NCBI RefSeq assembly: GCF_010501075.1
Contig: NZ_QVMN01000007.1
Coordinates: 164,878 to 228,877 of the forward strand
Direction of reading: 5' to 3'
Source of the DNA: Dysgonomonas sp. 25
GTDB taxonomy: Bacteria; Bacteroidota; Bacteroidia; Bacteroidales; Dysgonomonadaceae
DNA: 64,000 bases
The notes under the pieces were generated by a model. It ran no database searches. It had not been told where the DNA came from and saw only the letters and a program-made list of their open reading frames with translations. The position numbers were made by a program, and so were the translations under genes. Positions 8,741 to 16,936 of this stretch are shown here, piece after piece (the stretch's first letter is position 1; every line of letters starts with the position of its first letter).

Positions 8741-9405
8741 ACAATAACCATTTTGCCATGAAAATCTACCTGTATATATTATTCTTTTTCGCTTTTGCTG
8801 TTGTTTCCTGCGCGCAAACAACTAAACAAGAAGATGTTTCGCAAAAACAAGAGAAAGTAGATCCTTATCCCGATTTGGACGATTTCAGCAGGCAATTGTG
8901 TAAGGCAGCCTTGGAACTGACAAAGGATAAGGTGACATACGATCCTGCTTATGTGAAAATCCCTTATCCCAACGGCGATGTACCGGCCGACAGGGGAGTG
9001 TGTACTGATGTGGTAATCCGTGCCTATCGCAAATTAGGCATAGATCTGCAAAAAGAAGTACACGAAGATATGGTAGCCAATTTTTCCTTATATCCCAATC
9101 AAAAACGATGGGGATTGAAAACCACCGACACCAATATAGACCATCGCCGTGTGCCCAATCTGCAAGTATTCTTCACCCGTAAAGGGACGGTGAAGCCGAT
9201 TACCGACAATCCGGACGATTATCAGCCGGGCGACTTGGTAACATGGGACTTGCCGGGAAACCTGACACACATCGGGATTGTGGTCAATATTAAATCCGAA
9301 GACGGGCTTCGTCCCGGGATAGTTCATAATATAGGCAGCGGGCAGGTTTTGCAGGATTGCCTTTTTGCCTTTCCTATAACGGGGCATTATGCTTTTCGTA
9401 GATAG
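8737..9405 (+). CDS. DUF1287 lipoprotein
   Basis: 222 residues from the ATG at 8737, which overlaps the preceding stop. An ATG at 8758 (MKIYLYILFFF) is equally plausible and would place the signal peptide at the very N-terminus. VVSCAQ looks like an SPII lipobox. The body matches DUF1287: DPAYVKIPYPNGDVP, RGVCTDVVIRAYRKLGIDLQ, NIDHRRVPNLQVFF and PGDLVTWDLPGNLTHIGIV. The Cys and His pattern suggests an NlpC/P60-like cysteine peptidase fold, probably acting on the cell envelope. That last step is inference. Confidence 0.87.
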   Translation: MNNNHFAMKIYLYILFFFAFAVVSCAQTTKQEDVSQKQEKVDPYPDLDDFSRQLCKAALELTKDKVTYDPAYVKIPYPNGDVPADRGVCTDVVIRAYRKLGIDLQKEVHEDMVANFSLYPNQKRWGLKTTDTNIDHRRVPNLQVFFTRKGTVKPITDNPDDYQPGDLVTWDLPGNLTHIGIVVNIKSEDGLRPGIVHNIGSGQVLQDCLFAFPITGHYAFRR

Positions 9406-9512
9406 ATAATATCGATAGCTGTTCTACGGTTTCTATATGGTGATGTCTGTTTCGTAGTCTTTTCTGTAATCTTCATTTAGCCAGTTGGTTAGATTCTTTT
9501 CTTTTTTAGGTT

Positions 9513-9548
9513 ATAGCTTCTGTCTATAAGGTGATAGTAAATATCTAT
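9513..9548 (+). promoter_or_regulatory. OxyR-type operator upstream of ahpC
   Basis: Four half-sites are visible: ATAG 9513-9516, CTAT 9524-9527, ATAG 9534-9537, CTAT 9545-9548, with spacers of 7, 6 and 7 bases. The OxyR consensus is ATAG-N7-CTAT-N7-ATAG-N7-CTAT, so only the central spacer is one base short. The operator ends exactly at the -33 box, the position expected for an activator. OxyR itself is not in the window. Confidence 0.8.
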
Positions 9549-9579
9549 TTGATTTATTGATTGAGACATTCTACATTTG
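9548..9579 (+). promoter_or_regulatory. Promoter of ahpC
   Basis: TTTG at 9548-9551, a 20-base spacer and TACATTTG at 9572-9579 are a near-perfect Bacteroidetes promoter. Transcription would start close to 9586. This supports the ATG at 9617 as the ahpC start, because the in-frame upstream start at 9557 lies inside the promoter. Confidence 0.8.
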
Positions 9580-9616
9580 TAATGTCAAAATAATAACGAA
9601 CAAAGTAATAGATATT

Positions 9617-10249
9617 ATGTCAGTACTTGTAGGTAAAAAAGCCCCCATTTTTAAAGCATCAGCCGTAATAAACGGAACAGAAATAGTAAATGACTTCTCT
9701 CTGGAACAATACCTTGGGAAGAAGTATGTGTTGTTTTTCTTCTATCCTGCCGACTTTACTTTCGTATGTCCTACGGAAATAATTGCATTTCAGGAACGCC
9801 TTGCAGACTTCGAATCGCGCAATGTAGCCGTTGTAGGAGCTTCGACCGATGGCGCGCAATCGCATTGGGCATGGCTTCAGACTGCACAGAATGCAGGTGG
9901 AATTCAAGGGGTTAAATACCCGCTGGTTGCCGACAATTCGCTTGTGATTTCTAAAGCATACGATGTGCTTGCCGGAGATCACGACTACAATGACGAAGGC
10001 GAAGAGATATTTGTCGGTTCGCCCGAAGCATACCGCGGATTATTCCTTATAGACAAAGAAGGGGTTGTCCGTCATCAGGTAGTGAACGATATGCCGCTCG
10101 GACGTAGTGTAGACGAGGCACTTCGTGTAATCGACGCCCTGCAATTTACGGAGCAATATGGCGAAGTTTGCCCTGCTAACTGGAAAAAAGGAGATAAATC
10201 GTTGAAGCCGACTCACGAAGGTATTGCCGATTATCTGTCTAAAAAATAA
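9617..10249 (+). CDS. ahpC: Alkyl hydroperoxide reductase subunit C (2-Cys peroxiredoxin)
   Basis: 210 residues from the ATG at 9617 (MSVLVGKKAPIFKASAV). The peroxidatic cysteine is C51 in FYPADFTFVCPTE and the resolving cysteine is C185 in EVCPANW. Both are needed for a typical 2-Cys peroxiredoxin that reduces hydrogen peroxide and organic hydroperoxides in the cytosol. AhpF, the usual reductase partner, does not follow. After the stop come about 950 bases without a conserved gene. An OxyR-type operator and a strong promoter precede it, so peroxide induction is likely. Confidence 0.96.
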   Translation: MSVLVGKKAPIFKASAVINGTEIVNDFSLEQYLGKKYVLFFFYPADFTFVCPTEIIAFQERLADFESRNVAVVGASTDGAQSHWAWLQTAQNAGGIQGVKYPLVADNSLVISKAYDVLAGDHDYNDEGEEIFVGSPEAYRGLFLIDKEGVVRHQVVNDMPLGRSVDEALRVIDALQFTEQYGEVCPANWKKGDKSLKPTHEGIADYLSKK

Positions 10250-10420
10250 AATGCCGATAGAGGCATAAAGGTCTTCTCATGAATTTAGTGAGATGTGTTT
10301 AGGTTAATTATTACGCAGAGCCGGAGCTGTTGATAGCTGCGGCTTTTGTTTTTTAGGTTTTTGGGTGTGTTATTTTGTATGAAAATTGAAGCAGGACAGT
10401 GTGTTTCTAAAGATTTTCCT

Positions 10421-10428
10421 TACCTTTG
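10421..10428 (+). promoter_or_regulatory. -7 box of a distant promoter for the LRR surface gene
   Basis: TACCTTTG at 10421-10428 is a good -7 box. The same box with the same surroundings occurs upstream of the FISUMP gene on the other strand (32295-32302), so it is conserved between duplicates. If used, the LRR gene has an untranslated leader of about 770 bases. Confidence 0.5.
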
Positions 10429-10532
10429 CATAATACACAGATGTTATTTACGTGCAAGAAACAGGGCAAAATAATTCAATATTTTTAGTTAACATGTTTT
10501 TCATTAATGTGTTAACATTGGTCTTCTTCGTG

Positions 10533-10552
10533 CACACACACACACACACACA
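10533..10552 (+). repeat. (CA)10 microsatellite
   Basis: Ten CA units lie about 110 bases downstream of the -7 box at 10421. The homologous position in leader B (32171-32194) has twelve units, so the tract differs in length between copies. It would sit in the untranslated leader of the surface protein gene. Confidence 0.9.
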
Positions 10553-10612
10553 CGAAATATAGTCAATATTTCGGATTAATCCAAGGTTTTAGGAAGTTTT
10601 TTAGAAAAAAGA

Positions 10613-10689
10613 GTAAACAAGTAGACAAGTTAACAAGTACACGAGGATGGAATAAACTTGTTTACTGGTCAACTCGTCTACTTGTCCAC
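10613..10689 (+). repeat. Octamer hairpin element, slot A
   Basis: Left arm: GTAAACAA, GTAGACAA, GTTAACAA, GTACACGA at 10613-10644. A 13-base loop follows. Right arm: TTGTTTAC, TGGTCAAC, TCGTCTAC, TTGTCCAC at 10658-10689, the inverted form of the same GTNNACRA octamer. The arms pair imperfectly. The flanks are shared with leader B, where a heptamer version occupies the same slot. Confidence 0.8.
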
Positions 10690-11200
10690 TTAAGATATGC
10701 TTGTGTTAATGTCAGGGGTATTCCGGGCTGCGACAGCCGTACCTACCTCCCCCCATCCCCCTCCACAAGAGGGGGAGCGAGGGGCAATATTTCAGTGAGC
10801 AGCAGGCCCCCTCAATCCCTCGAAAGGGGAAGTATATCATCCTCTTCTATCAACAATAAGGCTTTTGTAGGGGCGAAACATCGTTCGGCGAAGCGCAGGC
10901 GAGCCAAAAATCTTTCGCCCGCAATATCCGACATATACGGGGCAATATTTATTGCCCCCTACAAAACGATAGCGAGATCCCTCGTATCCACTTGGGATGA
11001 CAATAACCGGCCCCCTTTATCCCCCAGAAGGGGAAATGGGTTTGTACCACCATTCAACAAAAAACGAAAATATATCCTTCCCTTAGCCTCCCCCACGGGG
11101 AGGTTTGGTGGGGCTCAAACAAACTATTTATTCACTTCATCTTTTTCTGTTACCCCTCTTGTGGAGGGGGGCAGGAGGAGGTGGTTAATTTTTTTATAAC

Positions 11201-12502
11201 ATGAAAAGAACTTTGACACAGGCTATTATGATATTAGCCTTATTCACGACAACCGCCTTGCATGGGCAGGTAACCATCGGCAGTGGCGAGAAACCCAATG
11301 TCGGCGCACTGTTAGACCTGAAAGAACATGCCCCCGATGCCAATAATGCAACGGCAAAGCACGGGCTTGGATTGCCCAAGGTGGAACTTTCGGATTTGAG
11401 CAAACTGAAGATAGGAACAGCCCCCGAAATAACGGGAGCGGACGCTTTGGAGCATACAGGTCTTATTGTTTATAATGCCGTACCTTCGCTATGTATTTCT
11501 GCGGGTATTTACATTTGGGATGGAACCCAATGGGAACAACTAACAAGAAAAGGAGCAGGAATCGGCAGTTATGAAGAAGATGTGCAAGCCCTGAAAGACC
11601 TCTACAATGCCAACCCGGGCAATACGCTGGGGTGGAATTTGAGTGGTGACCCCGCAAATTTTGCTGGGGTTACCTGGACGACTATATGTGGCGAAAAAAG
11701 AGCTACAGAATTGCGTATTATTAGTAAAAATCTGACATCTGCTACCGGAATAGATAAACTTTATGCTTTAACGGAGCTGTATTGTGCTGCTAACTCACTA
11801 ACGAGTCTGGATGTATCGGGCGCCACGGCGTTAACGGACCTGTGGTGCAATGATAACCAATTGACAAGTCTGAATGTATCGGGAGCCACGGCCTTAGCAA
11901 CGCTGTATTGCTATTCTAACCAACTGACAAGTTTGGATGTTTCGGCAAACACTAATTTAACATCGCTGGAATGCAGTTATAATCAACTGACAAGTTTAAA
12001 CGTGTCGGCAAACACCGCTTTAAAGCGCCTCTCTTGCTCTTCTGACCAACTGACGAGTTTGGATGTGTCGACTAACACGGCATTAACGGAGCTGTATTGT
12101 GACTATAACCCACTAACGAGCCTGAATGTATCGGGTGCCACGGCCTTAACATACCTGAGATGCAATAATAACCAACTAACAAGTCTGGACATATCGGCAA
12201 ACACTAATTTAACAATACTGAGATGCTCTTCTAACCAACTGACAAGTTTGGATGTCTCGGCCAACACGGCGTTAACACAGCTGTGGTGCTATACTAACCA
12301 ACTGACAACTTTGGATGTTTCGGCAAACACTAATTTAACATCGCTGGAATGCCCTTATAATCAACTGACGCAAACAGAAGTGAATAAGTTTAAGCTTCAC
12401 CCGAATTATTGCCCCTATATATCTGGTTGGTCTGTAACTCCCCAGTATTTCCCGGGCACGACGACAATAGATCCTTCTGTAGCCAATCCTACTTGTCCGT
12501 AA
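11201..12502 (+). CDS. Exported leucine-rich-repeat surface protein with QVTIGS N-terminal module
   Basis: 433 residues. The signal peptide ends in TTALHGQ. The N-terminal module (QVTIGS, GALLDLKEH, GLGLPKVELSDL, HTGLIVYN, YIWDGTQWEQL) is shared with the two FISUMP proteins at 29961-31229 and 40858-42060. After a linker come nine exact 21-residue leucine-rich repeats of the type LTSLDVSANTNLTSLECSYNQ (residues 200-388). A short cap with cysteines ends the protein. This LRR class mediates adhesion or protein binding in other bacteria. No T9SS C-terminal domain is evident. The signal peptide and leader are almost the same as those of the FISUMP gene on the other strand, so the two are duplicates that differ in the effector half. 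Confidence 0.87.
   Translation: MKRTLTQAIMILALFTTTALHGQVTIGSGEKPNVGALLDLKEHAPDANNATAKHGLGLPKVELSDLSKLKIGTAPEITGADALEHTGLIVYNAVPSLCISAGIYIWDGTQWEQLTRKGAGIGSYEEDVQALKDLYNANPGNTLGWNLSGDPANFAGVTWTTICGEKRATELRIISKNLTSATGIDKLYALTELYCAANSLTSLDVSGATALTDLWCNDNQLTSLNVSGATALATLYCYSNQLTSLDVSANTNLTSLECSYNQLTSLNVSANTALKRLSCSSDQLTSLDVSTNTALTELYCDYNPLTSLNVSGATALTYLRCNNNQLTSLDISANTNLTILRCSSNQLTSLDVSANTALTQLWCYTNQLTTLDVSANTNLTSLECPYNQLTQTEVNKFKLHPNYCPYISGWSVTPQYFPGTTTIDPSVANPTCP
11798..12364 (+). repeat. Nine tandem 63-bp LRR-coding repeats
   Basis: 567 bases hold nine in-frame 63-bp units with no length variation. Units differ at the residues before and after the conserved Cys (DLWCNDN, TLYCYSN, SLECSYN, RLSCSSD, ELYCDYN, YLRCNNN, ILRCSSN, QLWCYTN, SLECPYN), so the exposed surface is variable. 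The regular length suggests expansion by recombination. Confidence 0.92.
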
Positions 12503-12934
12503 TCCACCTCCCTTCCGTTCCCCCTCCCAATGGAGGGGGAGAATAAAAATAAAACAACTTTATCTATATTAGAAAAGTTGACAAGTAGACGAGTAAACAA
12601 GTTGACCTATTCTTTGTCATCCCGAGCGGATGCGAGGGATCTCGTTGTTCACAGTCGGGTTGGGATGCCTCGCATCCGCTCGGCATGACAGAACCGTTCT
12701 TTTACTTTGTGACCTCTGTGTAAAAACTTCGTGTCCTCTGTGGTTGAGTAATAAAAAAAAGACAAGAAAAAAACATTGTATCGCGTCAAAAATGTCAAGT
12801 GTGTCAAGTTTTAACTAAATATTGATTGATAATCAGTTGATTGATGTTTTTCTTAAAAAATGACAACTCAAAAAAGGAAAATAGCCCTGTCTGGATAGAT
12901 TTTTCGTACCTTTAGGCATCTAAAATCATACAAC
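12503..12934. repeat. Repeat-rich intergenic region
   Basis: No gene seen. It holds a CCCCCTCCCAATGGAGGGGG-like palindrome near 12516-12540, an octamer array at 12577-12607 (GTTGACAA, GTAGACGA, GTAAACAA, GTTGACC), a facing pair of GTCATCCCGAGCGGATGCGA-type repeats near 12617-12690, and a TGTGACCTCTGTG-type repeat near 12709-12745. TACCTTTA at 12907-12914 is a possible -7 box for the next gene. Confidence 0.75.
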
Positions 12935-14119
12935 ATGGCTAACTATAATTTTGATGAAATAGTCGATAGAAGCGGGACAGATGCCATTAAGGTGGATTTG
13001 TTGAAAGAGCGCTTCGGCAGTGATAACCTCATTTCCCTTTGGGTGGCAGATATGGATTTTAAATCCTCGCCGGCCATTACCGAAGCCATTATCGAGCGCG
13101 CCCGTCACGGTGTTTTCGGTTATACTTGTGCTTCGCAGTCGTATTACGATGCCATTATCAATTGGCTCGCCCGCAGGCATCAATGGCAGGTTGAGCAGGA
13201 TTGGATATCTTATATCCCCGGCATTGTGAAAGGGATAGCCTTTGTGGTGGATTGCTTTACAACAAAGGGCGATAAGGTGCTTATCCAACCTCCTGTTTAC
13301 CATCCGTTCCGGATTATACCTACGTTGCACGAACGCGAAGTGGTAGACAACCCGTTAAGGTTGGAAGCCGGTGTGTATAAAATGGATCTGGATGATTTGA
13401 AACAGAAGATAAGCGGCGCTAAAGTGCTCATTCTCTGCAATCCTCACAATCCGGGAGGAAGGGTTTGGACGCGGCAGGAATTGATTGATATAGCCGAAAT
13501 CTGCTACGATAATAATGTGTTGGTCATTTCGGACGAGATACATTCCGACTTAGCTTTCGGGCATGCCGGACATACGCATGTTCCTTTTGCATCCGTTTCG
13601 GAGAAAGCGGCGCAGAATAGTATAACATTTATGGCTCCGAGCAAAACATTCAATATCGCGGGCATTGTGAGTTCGTTTGCAGTCGTGCCGAATGACGAGT
13701 TAAGAGAACGTTTCTATTCCTATCTCGAAGCCAGCGAACTGCGCGACGGGCATATCTTTGCTTACACCGCCACCAAAGCAGCGTATAACGATGCCGAAGA
13801 TTGGTTGGACGAAGCGAAAGCATATATCTGGCAGAACATTCAATTTGTGGATGAATATTTGCGAGCGAATATCCCTCAGATAAAAGCGATGATTCCGGAG
13901 GCTTCTTATCTGGTCTGGCTCGATTGCCGGCAATTGTGCTTGAAGCAGGAAGATTTGGTGTCTTTGTTTGTACATGATGCTCATCTGGCGCTCAACGACG
14001 GAACGATATTCGGGCAGGGAGGCGAAGGTTTTATGCGTTTGAACGTGGGCTCGCCCCGAAAAGTGCTCGAACAGGCTCTTAATAATCTGAAAAATGCAAT
14101 TAATAACAAAATTAAATAA
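12935..14119 (+). CDS. patB: PatB/MalY-type pyridoxal phosphate C-S lyase
   Basis: 394 residues, the usual length of the MalY/PatB branch of fold-type I aminotransferases. The N-terminal segment MANYNFDEIVDRSGTDAIK followed by SLWVADMDFKSSPAI is typical of the branch. CNPHNPGGRVWT (168-179), D200 in VISDEIHSDL and the Schiff-base lysine K237 in FMAPSKTFNIAG are all present. The enzyme cleaves cystathionine or cysteine into ammonia, pyruvate and a thiol (homocysteine or sulfide). It stands alone between a repeat region and slyD. The substrate preference is not readable from sequence. Confidence 0.92.
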   Translation: MANYNFDEIVDRSGTDAIKVDLLKERFGSDNLISLWVADMDFKSSPAITEAIIERARHGVFGYTCASQSYYDAIINWLARRHQWQVEQDWISYIPGIVKGIAFVVDCFTTKGDKVLIQPPVYHPFRIIPTLHEREVVDNPLRLEAGVYKMDLDDLKQKISGAKVLILCNPHNPGGRVWTRQELIDIAEICYDNNVLVISDEIHSDLAFGHAGHTHVPFASVSEKAAQNSITFMAPSKTFNIAGIVSSFAVVPNDELRERFYSYLEASELRDGHIFAYTATKAAYNDAEDWLDEAKAYIWQNIQFVDEYLRANIPQIKAMIPEASYLVWLDCRQLCLKQEDLVSLFVHDAHLALNDGTIFGQGGEGFMRLNVGSPRKVLEQALNNLKNAINNKIK

Positions 14120-14211
14120 TACCTTTGTCTTTCTGCTCTGAAAAGGGCACGGTAATTGTACCGGACAACGTGATATACTCTTAAATATTAATTAAAAAAA
14201 ACTGGAACAAA

Positions 14212-14778
14212 ATGAAAATCTCAACGCATAAATTGGTTGCCGTATCATATGACTTGAACGTAGGTGAGGGAGATGAGCTCGAACTGATGGAGCGCGCTAC
14301 GCCGGAGCAGCCACTTGAATTTATCTTTGGAACAAATTCTATGCTCGAAGCTTTCGAGCGCAACCTCGACGGCTTGTCGGAAGGAGATACTTTCTCATTC
14401 CAATTGTCTCCGGATGAGGCATATGGCGAATACGACGACGATTATGTTGTAAGCCTTCCACGCAATATCTTCGAAGTGGATGGGAAATTCAACGAGGATG
14501 TTATCAAAGAAGGAAACGTCGTTCCGATGATGGATACGAACGGTAACCGCTTGAACGGGGCAGTCCTCGAAGTAGGCCCTGAATCGGTAAAGATGGATTT
14601 CAACCATCCGTTAGCAGGCGAAACGCTTAATTTCTCGGGTAAGGTTCTTTCGGTGAAAGAAGCCAGCGCCGAAGAAATAGCAGCATTGACAGCCTCTCAC
14701 GGTTGCGGATCGGGTTGCGATTGCGGCGACGAAGAAGCCGATGCTTGCGGCTGCGGATCAAGTTGTGGTTGCCACTAA
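14212..14778 (+). CDS. slyD: SlyD-like FKBP peptidyl-prolyl isomerase with metal-binding tail
   Basis: 188 residues. ISTHKLVAVSYDLNVGEGDEL and PLEFIFGTNSMLEAFERNL with GDTFSFQLSPDEAYGEYDD match the FKBP domain. NHPLAGETLNFSGKVLSV marks the end of the inserted chaperone flap and the return to FKBP. The C-terminal tail is rich in Cys, Gly and His (HGCGSGCDCGDEEADACGCG then SSCGCH), a metal-binding tail like that of E. coli SlyD, which binds nickel and helps hydrogenase maturation. The role is folding of cytosolic proteins. TACCTTTG at 14120-14127 is a possible -7 box. Confidence 0.93.
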   Translation: MKISTHKLVAVSYDLNVGEGDELELMERATPEQPLEFIFGTNSMLEAFERNLDGLSEGDTFSFQLSPDEAYGEYDDDYVVSLPRNIFEVDGKFNEDVIKEGNVVPMMDTNGNRLNGAVLEVGPESVKMDFNHPLAGETLNFSGKVLSVKEASAEEIAALTASHGCGSGCDCGDEEADACGCGSSCGCH

Positions 14779-14804
14779 ATAGTTACTACGCAAATAATTA
14801 TACT

Positions 14805-14837
14805 AAGCCTTCGAGTGATACTCGGAGGCTTTTCTTT
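14805..14837 (+). terminator. Terminator of slyD
   Basis: AAGCCTTCGAGT pairs with ACTCGGAGGCTT around a GAT loop (one G-U pair), followed by TTCTTT. It lies between the convergent slyD and the minus-strand gene ending at 14836. Confidence 0.85.
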
Positions 14838-15903
14838 ACTCCTCTAACCGGTAATCTAATGGCAGCATGCAGCCTACCTTTTGCCCTCCCCACAAGCCAC
14901 TGTATATAATCTTATCGAATTGGGTGGTGTTGCCGAAAGCGTCTACCAGTATCTTGTCTGCATTGAATACGATGTCCGATTGTTGTCTTCCGTGCTGGTC
15001 TAATAGAACGGTTACCCTGAGATATGGTTGTTTTACCTTGAACGAAGATAAATCGATTCTTTCTTCGGCTATTAAATCGTTAGGGATTATTTCCAGCATC
15101 TTCATGGATAACGTATCCTTTATTATAAAGCATTTCTCGGAAGAGATTGGTAAACCATTCCTGAAAAGCTCATACTTAGTGCCTTTTAGTCCATTTTCTA
15201 CAAGGTTTTTATAGAAGTAGTTGGTTGAGCTCATGTAGGCTTCTTTCCTGCGCTTTTCTATTTTATCATTGATTGTCTCGAAGTTGGAAAACATCGATTT
15301 CCCGCTGAGATAGGACCATTTAAGAAACTTCTCATTCAATGTGTTTTTCCAGGAGAATTTCAGTGTGAATTCCTGTATGTCGAAAACGACACGATAACCT
15401 AAATAGTTATTCTCGATAATTAACGGTTTGTCCGAAACGGCTTTAAGTTCTTTTTCCGATTCGTCATAGTAAATGTGTATATCGTCTTCATTTATTATCT
15501 TACATGCTTTTCCCGCTTTGTCTTTCCCTAAGAAGTATTTCCGGAATATGGCCAGTTTCTCTTTGCGCGAGAAGATATCGGGTAAAACCGTCACTTCACT
15601 TAATCTCTGGTATTCCTTTTTTAGGTAAATGATTTCGGGTATTTCGTTGAATGGTGAAGGAAAAACCGCCAATTCATAAGACAAATGAGAAATAATCAGG
15701 TTGGTAGTCATCAACGTATAAATAGGAATTTTAAATACCCCTTCTTTATCGGTGGTCGTATGTATCGATGTTCCGTCGAAATAGACATCGACATCTTGCA
15801 GCGGCTTTTTGGTGTCGGTGTCGTATACTTTGCCTGTCAGTATTTGTGCATAAGAAGAAAAACTGATAATCAGGAATAAGCAAAATATAAGTAATCTGTT
15901 CAT
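14836..15903 (-). CDS. Exported protein with carboxypeptidase regulatory-like domain
   Basis: 355 residues with a signal peptide (MNRLLIFCLFLIISFSSYAQ). Residues 21-95 form a CarboxypepD_reg-like beta-sandwich: ILTGKVYDTDTKKPLQDVDV, TTDKEGVFKIPI and LIISHLSYE. This domain opens many TonB-dependent receptors, but the length here excludes a barrel. The remaining 260 residues are a Bacteroidetes-type extension of unknown function. TATATTTG on the minus strand at 15932-15939 is a likely -7 box about 30 bases before the start. The product is probably periplasmic or attached to the outer membrane. Confidence 0.8.
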   Translation of the reverse strand: MNRLLIFCLFLIISFSSYAQILTGKVYDTDTKKPLQDVDVYFDGTSIHTTTDKEGVFKIPIYTLMTTNLIISHLSYELAVFPSPFNEIPEIIYLKKEYQRLSEVTVLPDIFSRKEKLAIFRKYFLGKDKAGKACKIINEDDIHIYYDESEKELKAVSDKPLIIENNYLGYRVVFDIQEFTLKFSWKNTLNEKFLKWSYLSGKSMFSNFETINDKIEKRRKEAYMSSTNYFYKNLVENGLKGTKYELFRNGLPISSEKCFIIKDTLSMKMLEIIPNDLIAEERIDLSSFKVKQPYLRVTVLLDQHGRQQSDIVFNADKILVDAFGNTTQFDKIIYSGLWGGQKVGCMLPLDYRLEE

Positions 15904-16055
15904 TGTTGTCTTTGTTTTGTTTATATATATGCAAATATATGGAAAATATTCTTAAAAAAAGCGCTTTTTCTGTTATATGGTAAAGCGTCTTACGGGCGTA
16001 TATTTTGATGTGGATAAGGCCTTATTTTTATCTCGAAACTTCTCCTGTAAAAAAT

Positions 16056-16086
16056 TTTGTTTATCCTTTATTTTAGCTTATTTTTG
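16056..16086 (+). promoter_or_regulatory. Promoter of the sdh/frd operon
   Basis: TTTG at 16056-16059, a 19-base spacer and TATTTTTG at 16079-16086 form an ideal Bacteroidetes promoter. The start codon of sdhC is at 16194, leaving a leader of about 100 bases. Confidence 0.75.
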
Positions 16087-16193
16087 CAATGCTGAAAAGC
16101 TATAGAAATAACCGATAAGTCATTTTTATTATTGATAAAGAACAGTCAACAGAAAATTATCTAATCATAACAACTAAAAACAATTAAAATTTT

Positions 16194-16892
16194 ATGAGTT
16201 GCTTATTTACATCCTCAATTGGGAAGAAACTGATAATGAGTATATCAGGTGTCGTCCTGGTTTTGTTTTTATTGTTTCACGCAACAATGAACGTGATTGC
16301 TATCTTCTCCGAGGAGATGTACAATGACATTTGTGCCCTGCTTGGCGCTAACTGGTATGCCGTTTTAGGAACAGCAGCCCTTGGCGCGATAGTGGCTATT
16401 CACTTCATCTATGCTTTCGTGCTGACAATACAAAACCGTAAAGCACGCGGTAAAGACCGTTATGCAGTAACTAAGAAACCAAAACCGGTAGAATGGGCGT
16501 CGCAGAACATGCTTGTTTTGGGTATTATCGTTATCGGATTTTTAGGCTTGCACTTCAGCCACTTCTGGTACAAAATGATGTTTACCGAATTAATGGGGCA
16601 TCATACCGTTAATCTGGGAGGCGAAGTTGTTTCTCCGCAAGACGGGGCAGCCTTTATTAAGTACTACTTCAGCCATCTGTGGATAGTAGTTGCATATCTT
16701 GTATGGTATGTGGCATTGTGGTTCCACCTTTCTCATGGGTTCTGGAGTGCGTTGCAAACAATCGGTTGGAACGGTAAAACATGGTTTAACCGTTGGAAGG
16801 TAATCAGCAACATTCTTGCTACTGCTATCTGCTTAGCCTTTGCTGCCGTGACGATCTTCTTCTATTTGAAATCGATTTACTGCCTCTGCTAA
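16194..16892 (+). CDS. sdhC: Succinate dehydrogenase/fumarate reductase cytochrome b subunit
   Basis: 232 residues, with five membrane helices. It anchors the complex in the inner membrane and carries quinone and heme. The N-terminus CLFTSSIGKKLIMSISGV is typical of type-B enzymes. Histidines suitable as heme ligands occur in helices: H29 (LLFHATMNV), H70 (IHFIYAF), LHFSHFWYK and LWFHLSHGFW. Two hemes are expected as in Wolinella FrdC. In anaerobic Bacteroidales the complex mostly runs as fumarate reductase, so frdC is an equally good name. It is first in the operon. Confidence 0.94.
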   Translation: MSCLFTSSIGKKLIMSISGVVLVLFLLFHATMNVIAIFSEEMYNDICALLGANWYAVLGTAALGAIVAIHFIYAFVLTIQNRKARGKDRYAVTKKPKPVEWASQNMLVLGIIVIGFLGLHFSHFWYKMMFTELMGHHTVNLGGEVVSPQDGAAFIKYYFSHLWIVVAYLVWYVALWFHLSHGFWSALQTIGWNGKTWFNRWKVISNILATAICLAFAAVTIFFYLKSIYCLC

Positions 16893-16936
16893 ATCAGGGA
16901 TGTTTAATTATTAAAGTCTAAAAAGAATTATACAAT

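Larger units (their letters stand above)
10429..11200 (+). repeat. Repeat-filled leader A, homologous to inverted leader B at 31230-32294
   Basis: No conserved gene was found here, and the open frame at 10795-11199 is made of repeats. The stretch aligns, in inverted orientation, with 31230-32294: the same promoter, CA microsatellite, the segment ending TTTTAGAAAAAAGAG, a repeat slot, the segment TAAGATATGCTTGTGTTAATG, several palindromic repeats, and the bases up to the start codon. It contains palindromes of the families CCCCCTCCACAAGAGGGGGA (near 10748-10775 and 11150-11178) and GGGGCAATATTTATTGCCCC (near 10940-10960), and a CATCCCGAG-type repeat near 10978-11002. Confidence 0.8.

Noticed and set aside
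10795..11199. 134-codon open frame before the LRR gene
   Set aside because: Built from the same palindromic repeats as leader B, where the corresponding frame is different. Treated as leader.
11798..12364. Possible CRISPR array, because of regular 63-bp units
   Set aside because: The units are continuous in-frame LRR codons with no spacers between repeats, and no cas genes are present.
12630..12818. 62-codon open frame after the LRR gene
   Set aside because: Made of a facing pair of GTCATCCCGAG repeats and a CTCTGTG repeat. No protein features.
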